From Bacteroidales bacterium (GTDB lineage: Bacteria > Bacteroidota > Bacteroidia > Bacteroidales > UBA7960): a stretch of 43,779 nucleotides of DNA. A program made the position numbers and the translations under genes. Shown here piece by piece: positions 1 through 8,142 of this stretch (position 1 is its first letter; each line of letters opens with the position of its first letter). Under the pieces are notes generated by a model. It was not told the origin of the DNA. It did no database searches and saw only the letters and a list, made by a program, of their open reading frames with translations. The stretch lies in assembly GCA_003556325.1 (NCBI GenBank), contig PWRF01000120.1:1-43779 (forward strand), in the 5' to 3' direction.

Positions 1-122
1 CACAGGTGCTCGTGTTCCGCAACCCCGAAGCATCCCGGACGCAATACGAACACAAGATGGGCGGCAGAAACCTGCAGCTGGATATTTTCCTGCCGGGCGA
101 ACGCTTTAAAATCGTGCATTAA
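1..122 (+). CDS. 3' end of an unrecognised protein-coding gene (partial)
   Basis: An open frame enters from the left edge and ends at the TAA at 120-122. It gives a 39-residue tail that begins QVLVFRNPEA and ends LPGERFKIVH. There is no stop in this frame before the TAA, and base composition resembles the following gene, so this is probably the C-terminus of a real protein. The fragment is too short for me to assign a family. A convergent or non-coding explanation is possible but less likely. Confidence 0.5.
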   Translation, partial: QVLVFRNPEASRTQYEHKMGGRNLQLDIFLPGERFKIVH

Positions 123-194
123 CGGGTGGTCCTTCAAAAAATGCCTGCCCCCGTTAACCCTGTAAAAAAACAAGTGTGTTTATTTGGCGTTGCA

Positions 195-300
195 CAGGTC
201 CTGACTCATGCGCTCTGAAACCTAATGAGGATAAGGGTTATAGGACGTGGCGAAAAGCCGAAACCTGTCAACCTGGCATTAGTGACGAGAAGACTTTTTT
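195..300 (+). ncRNA. possible structured RNA leader upstream of the YfcC-type transporter
   Basis: The 248-base gap before the transporter gene contains nested complementary segments. CAGGT (195-199) can pair with ACCTG (263-267), CTCAT (205-209) with ATGAG (225-229), and TCCT (199-202) with AGGA (242-245). A small GGC/GCC hairpin with a gaaaa loop lies at 249-259. A further GTCA/TGAC pairing (267-286) precedes a run of six T at 295-300. Not all pairs can form together, and the helices are short. I cannot match it to a known riboswitch class, so this is only a candidate regulatory leader. I see no convincing gene in the gap. Confidence 0.2.
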
Positions 301-370
301 AACGATGCTGCGTTCAATCGGTCTGCGGCTTTTACAGAGAAACTTTTTTCAACAAATAAATACCTGATCC

Positions 371-1984
371 ATGCTCAAGAAGATACCCCACACCTACGTT
401 ATCGTTTTTTTCATCATTATCGTAGCTGCCATTCTCACCTGGATCATCCCGCCGGGAAAATATATCGAGGAGACGGTCCTGATCGACGGGAAAGAGCAGC
501 GCACCATGGTCTTCTACTACGAAGACCAGCTGCCGGAAGGGCACACCCTCGACAGCCAGCCGCAGACATGGCATGTGCTTTCGGCCCTTTTTAATGGCTT
601 CGTCCGCCAGTCCAACATCATCGTGTTCATCCTGATGATTGGCGGGGCTTTCTGGATCATGAACCAGACCAAGGCCATAGATGTAGGCATTATGTCCTTT
701 CTGAAATATGCGCGAAAGCTGGAGAAAAACGCCACCATGCGCCGCCTGGGCGTGGACAATATCATTATCGTGATGGTGATGCTGCTGTTCAGCGCCTTCG
801 GGGCCATCTTCGGGATGAGCGAGGAAACCATCGCGTTTGTGATCATCCTGATACCGCTGGCGATCTCCATGGGGTACGACAGCATCACGGGGGTTTGTAT
901 GGTATATATCGGTGCCCACCTGGGCTTTGCCGGGGCCATCCTGAACCCCTTCACCATCGGCATCGCCCAGGGCCTGGCAGATCTGCCGCTGTTCTCCGGA
1001 CTCGAGTACCGCCTGTTTGCATGGGTGGTGATCAACATAGTGGGCATCGCCTTTGTGTTACGCTACGTGGCAAAGATCCGGAAAGACCCCACCCGTTCCA
1101 TCATGTACGAGGAAGACAGCTACTGGCGAAAAAGAGAGGCAAGCGACGTCAACAACATTACGTATTATACACCCAGGATGGCCTGGTTCGTGTATGGAGC
1201 GGTATTGATCGTACTTGCCATCTTTTCGGTGATGCACCCTGTGTCCACCCTTACCGTGGGGGCGTCGTCGGCCACTATCACCGTGATCCCGGTGGCCACC
1301 GCCATCTTCGCCCTTGCCGGAATATGGACACTGCGCAAGTCCGTGCATTTCTTCATCCTGCTGCTCCTGGCCTATACCATCCTCTTTCTGATAGTGGGAG
1401 TGATGGGATACCAATGGTACGTGATGGAGATCGCCACCCTCTTCCTGGGCATGGGAATTGCTTCGGGCCTCGCCGTCCAGAAAGATGCCAACGACATTGC
1501 CAACTCCTTCCTCGACGGGGTGAAAGACATCATGTCGGCAGCCATAATCGTGGGCCTTGCCGGCGGCATCATCGTAGTGCTTGAAGACGGCGGCATCATC
1601 GACAGCATACTGTATGGGCTCAGCCGGTCGCTGGGGCAATTTGGAAGTGTCACGTCGGTAGGGGTGATGTATGTGATCCAGACGATTGTCAACATTGTCA
1701 TCCCGAGCGGATCCGCCAAAGCAGCGATCACCATGCCCATCATGGCGCCCTTCAGCGACCTGATCGACATCTCACGGCAAGCCACCGTGATGGCCTTCCA
1801 GTTCGGCGACGGCTTCACGAATATGATAACTCCCACCTCCGGCGTGCTGATCGCCGTGCTAGGCGTGGCAAGGATCCCTTACCACAAATGGGTAAAATGG
1901 GTAACCCCGCTGATTGTCATCCTCATCCTGCTGGGGTTCCTGCTGCTCATCCCCACGGTGACAATGGAACTTAGCGGGTTCTAG
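371..1984 (+). CDS. YfcC/DcuC-family membrane transporter
   Basis: A 537-residue integral membrane protein with about a dozen hydrophobic segments. It starts MLKKIPHTYVIV and has the early IIPPGKY segment typical of the YfcC/C4-dicarboxylate anaerobic carrier superfamily, which also includes arginine/ornithine antiporter-like members. Other family-like stretches are FSAFGAIFGMSEET (about residue 137), the conserved loop around GAHLGFAGAILNPFTIG (about 180), and the late segments IPSGSAKAAITMPIMAP and FGDGFTNMITPTSGVL. Length fits the family. The substrate cannot be read from sequence; dicarboxylates, amino acids or other organic acids are possible. It appears monocistronic, with a repeat block directly after its stop codon. 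Confidence 0.85.
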   Translation: MLKKIPHTYVIVFFIIIVAAILTWIIPPGKYIEETVLIDGKEQRTMVFYYEDQLPEGHTLDSQPQTWHVLSALFNGFVRQSNIIVFILMIGGAFWIMNQTKAIDVGIMSFLKYARKLEKNATMRRLGVDNIIIVMVMLLFSAFGAIFGMSEETIAFVIILIPLAISMGYDSITGVCMVYIGAHLGFAGAILNPFTIGIAQGLADLPLFSGLEYRLFAWVVINIVGIAFVLRYVAKIRKDPTRSIMYEEDSYWRKREASDVNNITYYTPRMAWFVYGAVLIVLAIFSVMHPVSTLTVGASSATITVIPVATAIFALAGIWTLRKSVHFFILLLLAYTILFLIVGVMGYQWYVMEIATLFLGMGIASGLAVQKDANDIANSFLDGVKDIMSAAIIVGLAGGIIVVLEDGGIIDSILYGLSRSLGQFGSVTSVGVMYVIQTIVNIVIPSGSAKAAITMPIMAPFSDLIDISRQATVMAFQFGDGFTNMITPTSGVLIAVLGVARIPYHKWVKWVTPLIVILILLGFLLLIPTVTMELSGF

Positions 1985-2336
1985 GATAATGATAAGGTTA
2001 AGATTAAGATTGAGATTGAGGATGAGGATGAGCGAGAGCGAAGCACTGTGGGAGAGGTGATTTAGGATTAAGATTAAGGTTAAGATTGAGGTTGAGGCTG
2101 AGGTTAAGGATGAGCGAGAGTGAAGTACTGAGAGGGTTGTGATTTGGGATCAAGATTAAGGTTAAGATTGAGGTTGAGGTTAAGATTAAGATTAAGGTTA
2201 AGATTGAGGCTGAGGTTGAGGATGAGGATGAGGATGAGCGAGAGAGAAGCACTGTGAGGGAGGCGATTTGGGATTAAGATGAAGGATAATATTTAGGTTA
2301 AGATTAAGATTGAGGGGGGTGTTGGGAGGAAGAGGG
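1985..2336. repeat. low-complexity tandem repeat block (GATTAA/GGTTAA/GATTGA hexamers in about 80-125-bp units)
   Basis: This stretch is built almost entirely of hexamer variants GATTAA, GGTTAA, GATTGA, GGTTGA and GGATGA. It is punctuated by a recurring segment of the form GATGAGCGAGAG.GAAG.ACTG, seen near 2026, 2109 and 2233. It divides into about three units plus a decayed fourth (roughly 1985-2064, 2065-2147, 2148-2271 and 2272-2336). The strands are strongly purine/pyrimidine skewed. It starts one base after the transporter stop codon and ends just before the next gene. The 82-residue minus-strand ORF here is a Leu/Ser/Asn artefact of the repeat. I see no gene in it. Confidence 0.9.
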
Positions 2337-2373
2337 GGCGGGCTGGTTGAATTTTTTTATAAAAAATAAAAGT

Positions 2374-3678
2374 ATGTACAGGTTATTGACGATCTTGCTG
2401 ATATTGATTGCGATGCCCGGATGGGCGCAGGTAATTTACCATACGGGGAACGAAGACCCGGTGGAGACGAACCACTTGCCGGGCCTGGTGCTGGCGGGCG
2501 GAAGAAGCGATAACAACGACGCCATGCAATGGATGCTGGAGCGGGCCGATGGCGGCGATGTAGTAGTGTTGCGCGCCAGCGGATCGGACGGCTATAACGA
2601 CTATTTCTACAGCGGCCTGGGCGTCGGCATTAACTCGGTGACCTCCATCGTGATCACAGGCCCGGAAGACACCGAAAGCCCCGAAGTGCTCGAAATCCTT
2701 GGCAATGCAGAAGTGGTCTTCATTGCAGGGGGCAACCAGTGGCACTATGTGAACGAATGGCAGGACAGCCCCATGCTGGACCTGCTTAACGACCTGATCA
2801 GCGACAAGCAAATCACCATTGGCGGCACCAGCGCCGGAATGGCCGTGCTGGGGGAAGTGGTTTTCTCTGCAGAAGAAGGCACTGTCTGGTCGTCAGAAGC
2901 ACTCGGAAATCCTTATCATTTTCGGGTAAAGCTGGAAAAAGACTTCCTGGATGTGCCGTTTATGCAGCAGACCGTTACCGACAGCCACTATAACCGCATC
3001 CACGACGACGGGATGGACCGCCACGGGCGCCACGTAACCTTCATGGCACGAATGGTGGCCGACTGGGACATGGACGCACGTGGAATTGCCGCCAATGAGT
3101 ATACCGCCATTGCAGTGGACGAAACCGGAAAGGCCCGCGTCTTTGGCCACCCCAATTTCGACGACTATGCCTATTTCCTCCAAAAATACGGGGGCCCGCC
3201 GGAAACATGCACGCAAGGAGAACCCCTGCACTGGGAGCAGGGCCAGGAAGCCTTAAAAGTCTATAAAATAAAAGGGGACTTTGAGGGAACCGGCTGGTTT
3301 AGCCTGGACAACTACGAAGAAGGGGACGGCGGAGAATGGCAGTACTGGTATGTTTCGGAAGGAGAGCTGGTAGTGGTTACCGATGATGACACCCATGTGC
3401 AGGAACCGCTGTCACGAGAAAAGAACATGAAGCTCTTTCCAAACCCTGCTGCCGACATTCTGACTGTTACGCTGGCAGAGCCTGCCATGAAAGCACCGGG
3501 GCGCAACCCTGAGATCCGCATCTTTTCCGCCGCCGGAACCCTTGTCAGGAGAGAAATACCCGCAGACCCTGCCGCGGTGGTTCATACAATCAACGTAAGC
3601 GATCTGCCACCGGGGACCTATATCCTCACCGTGAGCAGCGAAAACGGGTCGTTCAGCAAAAGCTGGACCAAAGAATAA
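2374..3678 (+). CDS. secreted cyanophycinase-like S51 family peptidase with C-terminal T9SS-type sorting domain
   Basis: From the ATG at 2374 the protein has 434 residues; the ORF track begins at an upstream TTG. A signal peptide (LLTILLILIAMPGWAQ) is followed by a glutamine amidotransferase-like fold. The nucleophile motif GGTSAGM has Ser near residue 153, and FIAGGNQ is the preceding family element. This is the pattern of cyanophycinase and related S51 serine peptidases, which cleave beta-aspartyl-arginine bonds or Asp dipeptides. The last ~80 residues (MKLFPNPAADILTV, LPPGTYILTV) match the type A type IX secretion C-terminal domain, so the enzyme is probably exported to the surface. The true substrate is inferred and could be a non-cyanophycin peptide. 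Confidence 0.88.
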   Translation: MYRLLTILLILIAMPGWAQVIYHTGNEDPVETNHLPGLVLAGGRSDNNDAMQWMLERADGGDVVVLRASGSDGYNDYFYSGLGVGINSVTSIVITGPEDTESPEVLEILGNAEVVFIAGGNQWHYVNEWQDSPMLDLLNDLISDKQITIGGTSAGMAVLGEVVFSAEEGTVWSSEALGNPYHFRVKLEKDFLDVPFMQQTVTDSHYNRIHDDGMDRHGRHVTFMARMVADWDMDARGIAANEYTAIAVDETGKARVFGHPNFDDYAYFLQKYGGPPETCTQGEPLHWEQGQEALKVYKIKGDFEGTGWFSLDNYEEGDGGEWQYWYVSEGELVVVTDDDTHVQEPLSREKNMKLFPNPAADILTVTLAEPAMKAPGRNPEIRIFSAAGTLVRREIPADPAAVVHTINVSDLPPGTYILTVSSENGSFSKSWTKE

Positions 3679-3936
3679 ATACCTGGACAAACTTTGCGCA
3701 ACTCCGGCGACTGTCGCAACAGGCTCCCCCCAAAAGCCCTCATACACTGATCCGGCGGCAAGGTGCCGTTATAAATGGCCGGCTGCAAAAACATGCTGCC
3801 GGCTGGCTCACCCTGCTTCACCTGAAAAGGTCCTGAGGCAAACGGGAACCCACTGATAAAAGCACCCCGAAAAGGCCGCATCTACTTGAAAGATGGACAA
3901 TACGCATACGAAAAACGAGTTTTTGTAACTTTTTTT

Positions 3937-3963
3937 GTAACTTTTCCCTGCCAAACCACGTCT
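3937..3963 (+). promoter_or_regulatory. ECF-type promoter (GTAAC-N17-CGTCT) upstream of the sigma factor gene
   Basis: GTAAC at 3937-3941 and CGTCT at 3959-3963 are separated by 17 bases, the arrangement of ECF sigma promoters (AAC-type -35, CGTC-type -10). A second GTAAC with a similar T-rich context lies 12 bases upstream at 3925-3929. The site precedes the ECF sigma gene by about 135 bases, which suggests the sigma factor drives its own operon. The rest of the 3679-4099 gap holds no gene I can support. Confidence 0.6.
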
Positions 3964-4099
3964 TGTAATCAAAGAGTTGCCTGGCACCATCCCTCCAGAT
4001 GCGAGGATCGTTTTAAACAACCTGAAAAAGGGGTGCAGCCAGGGGCGGGCAAGCAGGATATCAGCCTGCCTAAGAGAACAGACGGTTGAAACAGAACGC

Positions 4100-4585
4100 A
4101 TGACAACGGCCCAGTACAATAAATGTGTAGACCTGTATGCTGACGGCGTATACCGCTTCATCCTGAAAAACCTGCGTGACGAAGACAGGGCGCAGGATGT
4201 TGTCCAGGACAGCTTTGAAAAGCTCTGGATACGGCGTGAAGACGTTCACTTTGACAAGGCACGCTCCTATCTGTTCACCACAGCATACCATACGATGATC
4301 GATTCGATCAGGAAGGAGAAAGACAAATACAGGGTGGAGAGCAGGGAGTTGCCGGAAACAGGATACAACCTGGAGTATCACGGGCTGAAGGAGATCCTGG
4401 AAAAAGCACTTGGCAAACTTCCTTCGGTTCAGCGCTCAGTGGTTCTTTTGCGCGACTACGAAGGATACTCCTACCAGGAGATCGGCGAGATAACCGGACT
4501 TACTGAGTCACAGGTGAAGGTCTACATCTACCGGGCCAGGGTAGGGCTTAAAAACTACATCGGCAGCATGGATGCAGTGATCTGA
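4100..4585 (+). CDS. ECF-family RNA polymerase sigma factor (sigma-70 region 2/4)
   Basis: A 161-residue protein from the ATG at 4100. The ORF track extends to 3977, but those extra 41 residues lack family character. Region 2 is visible (YRFILKNLRDEDRAQDVVQDSFEKLW, here abbreviated by its DEDRAQDVVQD core). Region 4 ends the protein with VVLLRDYEGYSYQEIGEITG and the helix-turn-helix TESQVKVYIYRARVGLK. Size fits ECF sigma factors. It directs RNA polymerase to a small regulon and is presumably held by the anti-sigma-like protein encoded downstream. An ECF promoter signature upstream suggests autoregulation. The inducing signal is unknown; no TonB receptor or SusC/D pair lies next to it. Confidence 0.9.
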   Translation: MTTAQYNKCVDLYADGVYRFILKNLRDEDRAQDVVQDSFEKLWIRREDVHFDKARSYLFTTAYHTMIDSIRKEKDKYRVESRELPETGYNLEYHGLKEILEKALGKLPSVQRSVVLLRDYEGYSYQEIGEITGLTESQVKVYIYRARVGLKNYIGSMDAVI

Positions 4586-4744
4586 GAAACAGAAGCAAAG
4601 GGCAGGGCTTGATGGAACACACGGCCTGCCGGGGAGCGGGAAAGCAAAAGGTAAAAGCAGAGGGTTAAAAATGCAGGGCTGATAAAAGGCAACAGGATGC
4701 AATCACCAGGCCAACGGATGGGTTGGTCAACAAATAACAATACC

Positions 4745-5203
4745 ATGAATATCACCAGGGAAAATTATCCGCTTTTTTTTCTTGACTACTTCGAAGGAAG
4801 GCTTTCGGAGGGGTGCAAGGCAGAGCTGTTGTATTTCCTGGAGGAGCACCCCGACCTGAAAAAGGAGTTTCTGTCTTTTGAAATTGTTCACCTTGAAAAG
4901 GACACACAAGCCCGGTTCCCCGGCAGGGAAAACCTGAAAAAGCACACCCCGGCAGCCGCTCCCGGGCCCCACTGGCCCGATTTTGATGAGGGCGACATAA
5001 GCCTTATGTTCAGCAGGGATGAGAACGGCGCTTTAGCGGTAAACCATGACCACCATGAGCTGGCCCTGGCTGCTTATATTGAAAACGACCTCGATGATAT
5101 AGAGCGGGCTGCCGTTGAGGCATATGTGTCTGGCAACCCCGTGAGGGAAAGGGAGCTGGCAGCAATGCAGAGATCAAAGCCGGATGCAGGGGAGGAGCCT
5201 TAA
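4745..5203 (+). CDS. N-terminal part of an anti-sigma-factor-like protein, ended by an in-frame TAA
   Basis: From the ATG at 4745 the frame encodes 152 residues, starting MNITRENYPLFFLDYFEGRL. This opening is typical of the Bacteroidota anti-sigma-like proteins encoded after ECF sigma genes. A first FPGRENLKK element is followed by a second zinc-finger-like helical repeat (AAYIENDLDDIERAAVEAYV). The frame ends at TAA 5201-5203, but the same frame continues directly after it with VFPGKRSLKR, a second copy of that element, and then the transmembrane segment. The stop therefore appears to interrupt one longer gene. A start at 4697 is possible but its extra residues look non-coding. On its own this half would be a soluble cytoplasmic protein. 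Confidence 0.7.
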   Translation: MNITRENYPLFFLDYFEGRLSEGCKAELLYFLEEHPDLKKEFLSFEIVHLEKDTQARFPGRENLKKHTPAAAPGPHWPDFDEGDISLMFSRDENGALAVNHDHHELALAAYIENDLDDIERAAVEAYVSGNPVRERELAAMQRSKPDAGEEP

Positions 5204-5293
5204 GTCTTTCCGGGGAAGCGTTCGTTAAAGCGCTATTTCCTGAGGGCCACGGTACAGGAATGGAAAAACATTGCTGCGGCTGCTGCTGTCATC

Positions 5294-6019
5294 ATGGTTG
5301 CTTTTGTTTCGTGGTATATGTACCAATCCCTCGACCAGGAGGGTTTTCACGATATGCTTGTTGACGGGAGCGGGGACGTTCCGGAGGCCGTTGCGGAAGC
5401 CCCGTTCCGGCAACAAGTTGTTGAGGCAAGCAAGAGGCCCGAACTTCTTGAGCCCGGCCATACGTTTACGCTGCCCTTAAGGAAAGAGGCCCCGGAAGAG
5501 ATCCCATCCCTTGTTGCACAGGTAGAAACGCAAACGCCGGTGCTGGAGCTGTTGTACGAGGACGTGCCTTCGTACCCGGAAGAGCCCGTGCTCTTCAGCT
5601 CGCTGCAGGTAGCTTCCATGGCATTGATCCGTCCGGTCTCTCTTCCCGTGGAAACAGAAACGGCCCGCGTTCAGCCGGAGCGCCGGCAGGAATACTATTG
5701 GCTGGCCTATCGTGACCGGTCAGATCTTTTTGATGACGAAGACGGCGGGGAGAGGGCTTCATTGGTCAGCGGCCAGCTCTCCCGGTTAGAAGCGGCGCAG
5801 CAGGAGCTGGCAGAGAGGACTGAAGGGCCGCGGGCCTTTCTTGACGAAGCTGCCAGTACCGAGATGTCGGTCTTAGGCAGATATGCCCGCCGCGGCCTCG
5901 CCAGCATCAACAACCTCCTGGGTCAGCCAGTGGTGATAGACGGCCAGACCAACCCCGAAGGAAGAAGGGTGGAGTTAGCCATAGGCGACTTTTTCGAAGT
6001 GTCAAAAAGCAAAGACTAG
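5294..6019 (+). CDS. C-terminal part of the same anti-sigma-like protein (transmembrane and periplasmic region)
   Basis: This is in the same reading frame as the preceding ORF. The open frame actually runs from 5204, immediately after the TAA. It encodes VFPGKRSLKR, a transmembrane segment (IAAAAAVIMVAFVSWYMY) and a roughly 230-residue periplasmic region. That region ends in the family-like GLASINNLLGQPVVIDG. The first ATG, 5294, lies inside the membrane segment, so independent translation would give a poor protein. The likely explanation is a recent nonsense mutation, a sequencing error or stop-codon readthrough of one anti-sigma gene spanning 4745-6019. The frame shows no other lesion over 270 codons. 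Its stop overlaps the stop of the convergent acyltransferase gene. Confidence 0.65.
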   Translation: MVAFVSWYMYQSLDQEGFHDMLVDGSGDVPEAVAEAPFRQQVVEASKRPELLEPGHTFTLPLRKEAPEEIPSLVAQVETQTPVLELLYEDVPSYPEEPVLFSSLQVASMALIRPVSLPVETETARVQPERRQEYYWLAYRDRSDLFDDEDGGERASLVSGQLSRLEAAQQELAERTEGPRAFLDEAASTEMSVLGRYARRGLASINNLLGQPVVIDGQTNPEGRRVELAIGDFFEVSKSKD

Positions 6020-6912
6020 CTGTCAACGGACACGCTGTGCTTTTTGTGCTTCCAGCGCCGGTGCGACCAGAGCCAGCTGCGGGGGTCAGCCTGTATCTCT
6101 TTTTCCAGCAGGGCCATAAACCGGGCCGAAATCTCCCCCTCTTTCATCTCCCCCGGGCGATCAGCAATCTTCTCAACATGCAGCAGGTAGTGGCCTCTCT
6201 TCTGCCGGCGCAGCGCTACAAACACCACGGGTGTTTTCAGGCTCCGGGCAAGCTTTTCCGGCCCGGAATAAACCGGCGTATCCTGTGAAAGAAAACGGGT
6301 CCAGTAAGCATTTTTCGGCTTGGGTGCCTGATCGGCGATCAGGCCTAAAACAAAGGGTTTTCCTTCGCGAAGGTATCGGACCACCGCCCTGCTGACCTGG
6401 CTCCTGGGAACCAGCTCGTGTGCGTGCCGGCTCCTGGTTTCCAGCATGAGCCTGTCAAACGCCTTGTTTGACAGAGGCTTGTAGGCAGGCACAACAAGAT
6501 AGGGAAGGTGGCGGGAAACAACACCGGGCACCCACTCCCAATTGCCAAAATGGCCCAAAAGCCCTGTAATATTATACCCCTTTTCAAAATAATCCTGGAG
6601 GATAACCTTGTCTTCTTCCGCGATTGTGCATCGGCTCAGAAAGTCGTGGTCCCTGATGGTGTTAAGCTTAATGGTTTCCACTATCACATCGGCAAGATGC
6701 CGGTAGAAGCCGCGGGCAATCGCCCTGATTTGTCTTTCCGGCTTCTCCGGGAAGGCATTTTTCAGGTTGCTGATGACGACAGCACGCCTGTACCGGATGA
6801 TATAGATCATCCAAAAAGCCAGAAAAGAGGAAATAGCATGGAGTGCCCCCATGGGCAACCTGGACATCAGGCGAATGAGTGCTGCAGTTACTTGGCTAAG
6901 GATCATATTCAC
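6016..6912 (-). CDS. LpxL/HtrB-family lysophospholipid/lipid A acyltransferase
   Basis: A 298-residue membrane-associated acyltransferase. The N-terminal hydrophobic anchor is followed by YRRAVVISNLKNAFPEK, a typical start of the lipid A late acyltransferase domain. The catalytic HX4E motif is seen as GHFGNWEW (His 121, Glu 126), and the later LGLIADQAPKP and WLWSHRRWK segments are family-like. Members add a secondary acyl chain to lipid A or related lipids at the inner membrane. The gene is the last of a tight minus-strand cluster, 23 bases after hflX. Its stop codon overlaps that of the convergent anti-sigma gene within the tetranucleotide CTAG. The exact acyl donor and acceptor are inferred. 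Confidence 0.9.
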   Translation of the reverse strand: MNMILSQVTAALIRLMSRLPMGALHAISSFLAFWMIYIIRYRRAVVISNLKNAFPEKPERQIRAIARGFYRHLADVIVETIKLNTIRDHDFLSRCTIAEEDKVILQDYFEKGYNITGLLGHFGNWEWVPGVVSRHLPYLVVPAYKPLSNKAFDRLMLETRSRHAHELVPRSQVSRAVVRYLREGKPFVLGLIADQAPKPKNAYWTRFLSQDTPVYSGPEKLARSLKTPVVFVALRRQKRGHYLLHVEKIADRPGEMKEGEISARFMALLEKEIQADPRSWLWSHRRWKHKKHSVSVDS

Positions 6913-6935
6913 GGGGATTACACACCAGGTGGTTG

Positions 6936-8132
6936 TTAGTACAGAAAATGGTCATATGGATACCTCTGCTGGTGGATCTCCACTACGGTATCATATAATA
7001 GCCTTCTGAACGGCTCCAGGTTTTGTTTCTTTTTTGCCGAGATGAAAATACAGGGCGCATTCATTGTGGCCATCCAGGTTTCTTTCATCTCTTCAAGGCT
7101 GATGTTTTCGCGTGTTGACGGCGTCAGGTCATCTTCTTCTTTTTCTACCCAGCTGTATTTATCCATCTTGTTGAACACCACGATGGTCTTCTTTTCTTCG
7201 TTGCCGGTGATCTCCGCCAGGGTGTCCCTTACCACCTGCAGCTGCTCTTCAAAGTTAGGATGCGAAATATCCACCACGTGGAGCAACACATCTGATTCGC
7301 GCACCTCGTCGAGGGTCGACTTAAAAGACTCGATCAGGTGGTGTGGCAGTTTGCGGATAAAGCCAACGGTGTCTGACAGCAGGAAGGGCAGGTTGCCGAT
7401 TACGACCTTCCTCACGGTGGTGTCGAGGGTGGCAAAAAGCTTGTCTTCAGCAAAAACATTTGTTTTGCTGAGCATATTCATAATGGTTGACTTTCCCACG
7501 TTGGTATAGCCTACCAGGGCTACCCTTACAAGGTTTCCCCGGTTGGATCGCTGGGTTGCCTTTTGTTTGTCTATCTGTTCGAGCTTTTTTTTCAGAAGGG
7601 CAATTTTGTCGCGCACGATACGCCGGTCTGTTTCGATCTCCTTTTCGCCGGGCCCTTTGAGGCCGATCCCTCCTTTCTGGCGCTCCAGGTGAGTCCACAT
7701 CCCGGCCAGCCGTGGAAGAAGGTATTGATACTGTGCCAGCTCCACCTGTGTGCGGGCATGTGCCGTGCGTGCACGCATGGCGAAAATGTCGAGGATGAGG
7801 TTGCTGCGATCTATGACACGGGTTTTAAAGGCCCTGTCGAGGTTGCGTTGCTGCGACGCGGTAAGCTCGTCGTCAAACACGACGAGGTCGGCCTTGTGCT
7901 CTTCTATATATGCTTTTATTTCCTCTGCCTTCCCCTTTCCTATGTAAGTTGCGGGGTCAGGTTTGTCCATTTTCTGGGTAAAGGTCTTCAGCACCACGCC
8001 TCCTGCCGTATCGGTGAGAAAGGCGAGCTCTTCCAGGTACTCTGCCACAGCTTCTTCCGTTTCTCCACGGGTGATGGCCCCAACAAGTACTACGCGTTCC
8101 TTCTCTTTTTTGATCTCTATGTTTTTTGGCAT
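6936..8132 (-). CDS. hflX: ribosome-associated GTPase HflX
   Basis: A 398-residue GTPase from the ATG at 8132. This start was chosen because MPKNIEIKKEK follows trpS by 10 bases, whereas the ORF-track start at 8168 would overlap trpS. The N-terminal HflX domain contains DPATYIGKGKAEEI and the DDELTASQQRNLD stretch, and a GIGLKGPGEKEIETDRR linker follows. The G domain shows G1 GYTNVGKST, G3 DTVGFI and G4 NKMD. HflX binds the large ribosomal subunit and splits or rescues stalled ribosomes, including under heat stress. Spacing to trpS and the acyltransferase suggests one transcript. Confidence 0.96.
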   Translation of the reverse strand: MPKNIEIKKEKERVVLVGAITRGETEEAVAEYLEELAFLTDTAGGVVLKTFTQKMDKPDPATYIGKGKAEEIKAYIEEHKADLVVFDDELTASQQRNLDRAFKTRVIDRSNLILDIFAMRARTAHARTQVELAQYQYLLPRLAGMWTHLERQKGGIGLKGPGEKEIETDRRIVRDKIALLKKKLEQIDKQKATQRSNRGNLVRVALVGYTNVGKSTIMNMLSKTNVFAEDKLFATLDTTVRKVVIGNLPFLLSDTVGFIRKLPHHLIESFKSTLDEVRESDVLLHVVDISHPNFEEQLQVVRDTLAEITGNEEKKTIVVFNKMDKYSWVEKEEDDLTPSTRENISLEEMKETWMATMNAPCIFISAKKKQNLEPFRRLLYDTVVEIHQQRYPYDHFLY

Positions 8133-8142
8133 GTATTTCCTG

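Noticed and set aside
123-370. 63-residue ORF at 176-367 in the leader region
   Set aside because: No domain, poor codon pattern, and it covers the potentially structured leader.
2004-2252. 82-residue minus-strand ORF rich in Leu, Ser and Asn
   Set aside because: It is a translation of the hexamer tandem repeat; composition is fully explained by the repeat and it has no start or domain signals.
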